Origin: Firmicutes bacterium UBA5454
GTDB taxonomy: Bacteria; Bacillota; Clostridia; Caldicoprobacterales; DTU083
NCBI GenBank assembly: GCA_002426555.1
Contig: DIQU01000013.1
Location: forward strand, 1 to 7,689
Reading direction: 5' to 3'
DNA length: 7,689 bases
Below, piece by piece: positions 7,174 through 7,689 of the stretch. The notes under the pieces are model-generated. The model did no database searches and had not been told where the DNA came from. It saw only the letters and a list, made by a program, of their open reading frames with translations. Position numbers and translations under genes: made by a program. How positions within the stretch are numbered: the first letter of the stretch is position 1; every line of letters starts with the position of its first letter.

Positions 7174-7243
7174 CACTCATATTAATCTGTAAATTCGGTG
7201 CAGATGTTTCTACGTGGCAACCTAATTGCCTACACTATGGGTG
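7174..7243 (+). ncRNA. Purine riboswitch aptamer, guanine class
   Basis: A three-way junction is readable. P1 pairs 7174-7181 with 7236-7243. P2 pairs ATCTGTA (7185-7191) with TGCAGAT (7199-7205) around the 7-nt loop AATTCGG. J2/3 is the conserved GTTTCTAC (7206-7213). P3 pairs GTGGCA (7214-7219) with TGCC-AC (7227-7233), with T7231 bulged, around ACCTAAT. Loop bases GG (7197-7198) and CC (7221-7222) can form the loop-loop contact. The specificity position, equivalent to C74 of the xpt riboswitch, is C7235, predicting guanine or hypoxanthine rather than adenine. Deviations: T at 7183 where A is usual in J1/2, a bulged P3 and a shifted CC in loop 3. Confidence 0.88.
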
Positions 7244-7306
7244 TTCAATGCGTTTTGTGTAACCCTAAATGGGGTTATACAGCTTCTAGCAATCGGTTGA
7301 ACGCTT
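7239..7306 (+). promoter_or_regulatory. Antiterminator of the purine riboswitch
   Basis: GGGTGTTCAAT (7239-7249) can pair with GTTGAACGCTT (7296-7306) over 11 bp including wobbles. The left strand uses bases of P1, and the right strand uses the upper stem and loop of the terminator, so it excludes both. A 10-bp hairpin (7256-7265 with 7272-7281) is nested inside. Ligand binding would lock P1, free the terminator and switch expression off. Confidence 0.7.
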
Positions 7307-7323
7307 TAGCCGATTGTTTTTTT
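7290..7323 (+). terminator. Intrinsic terminator controlled by the riboswitch
   Basis: A 9-bp stem (CAATCGGTT 7290-7298 with AGCCGATTG 7308-7316) and a 9-nt loop are followed by seven T residues (7317-7323). It lies between the aptamer and the permease start, as expected for transcriptional attenuation. Confidence 0.88.
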
Positions 7324-7336
7324 ATTGTTGCTTTTG

Positions 7337-7376
7337 ATTGCTTAGGGCAATGGATGCCCTTTAAGTATATAGCAAT
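7337..7376 (+). other. Stem-loop between terminator and permease start
   Basis: An inner stem AGGGCA (7344-7349) / TGCCCT (7355-7360) with a 5-nt loop is enclosed by an outer stem ATTGCT (7337-7342) / AGCAAT (7371-7376). There is no T-run. It ends 19 nt before the Shine-Dalgarno GGGGAGGAA (7396-7404), which it leaves free. It might stabilise the 5' end of the mRNA or space the ribosome binding site. Confidence 0.35.
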
Positions 7377-7411
7377 GGGGAATTATAATAATTTTGGGGA
7401 GGAATTTATTC

Positions 7412-7689
7412 ATGGAAAACTACTTTAAGCTCAAGGAGAATGGTACTAACGTACGTACCGAAATCCTTGCCGGATTCACTACCTTCTTTGCAATGGCCTA
7501 TATTATCATGGTCAACCCGAGTATGCTCGAGTTATCTGGAATGCCATGGGGAGCAGTATTTTTAGCTACCATCATCGCTTCCGTCATCGGTACTCTTGTA
7601 ATGGGTCTGGTAGCGAATGTTCCTTATGCACAGGCACCTGGTATGGGTCTTAATGCATTCTTCGTTTTTACTGTTGTATTTAATCTTGG
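7412..7689 (+). CDS. NCS2-family hypoxanthine/guanine permease (PbuG/AzgA type), partial
   Basis: Imports purine bases across the cytoplasmic membrane by proton symport, as known for the AzgA/PbuG branch of NCS2. Only the first 92 residues are in the window. FKLKENGTNVRTEILAGFTT (5-24) is the typical family opening. Membrane segments lie at about 19-36 and 49-68, and PYAQAPGMGLNAFF (71-84) is the family signature around the third helix. ATG 7412 follows GGGGAGGAA (7396-7404) by 7 nt. A guanine riboswitch upstream supports a guanine/hypoxanthine substrate, as for B. subtilis pbuG. Ile codons are ATC in 5 of 6 cases here, while the pur genes mostly use ATT and ATA. The exact substrate cannot be fixed from this fragment. 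Confidence 0.9.
   Translation, partial: MENYFKLKENGTNVRTEILAGFTTFFAMAYIIMVNPSMLELSGMPWGAVFLATIIASVIGTLVMGLVANVPYAQAPGMGLNAFFVFTVVFNL

Noticed and set aside
7198..7428. A 76-codon ORF on the + strand across the permease leader
   Set aside because: It runs through the riboswitch, terminator and permease ribosome binding site, and shows no recognisable protein features.

Overview
The window is a purine-synthesis locus from a low-GC Gram-positive anaerobe, most likely a member of the Clostridia. The clues are the AT-rich base composition, strong GGAGG-type ribosome binding sites, TTG and GTG starts, a Firmicute PurBox pair, a purine riboswitch, and protein motifs of the Bacillus/Clostridium type (PurF with iron-sulfur cysteines, PurD with an APDDP motif). 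The species cannot be named from sequence alone.

Layout, all genes on the + strand. Positions 1-422 hold no gene: degenerate GGATAC repeats (about 18-102), one copy of a GTCATTCC/GGATGACA intergenic repeat (120-183), then the control region with two inverted PurBoxes (282-325) and a sigma-A type promoter (330-358). Next come purE (423-929), purF (953-2317), purM (2398-3423), purN (3420-4040) and purH (4049-5596). A 222-bp gap filled with copies of the same repeat follows, then purD (5819-7078). A 333-bp leader with its own promoter, a guanine-class purine riboswitch and an intrinsic terminator precedes a hypoxanthine/guanine-type NCS2 permease (start 7412), which runs off the window.

The six enzymes cover steps 1 (PurF), 2 (PurD), 3 (PurN), 5 (PurM), the carboxylation stage (PurE) and the last two steps to IMP (PurH). 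FGAM synthetase (purLQS), purK, purC and purB are not here; purC is absent from between purE and purF, where it often sits in related bacteria. Control appears split: a PurR-type repressor acting on the operon promoter, and a riboswitch attenuator on purine uptake. The operon leader is too short to hold a riboswitch of its own.

The most striking observation is in purF. As read, the gene starts at GTG 953 and lacks the N-terminal Cys-Gly that forms the glutaminase nucleophile, while every other PurF motif checked is intact. A five-codon ORF (939-956) just upstream is consistent with a 7-nt deletion between GTG repeats having removed the Cys codon. I see no wholly new system in the window.
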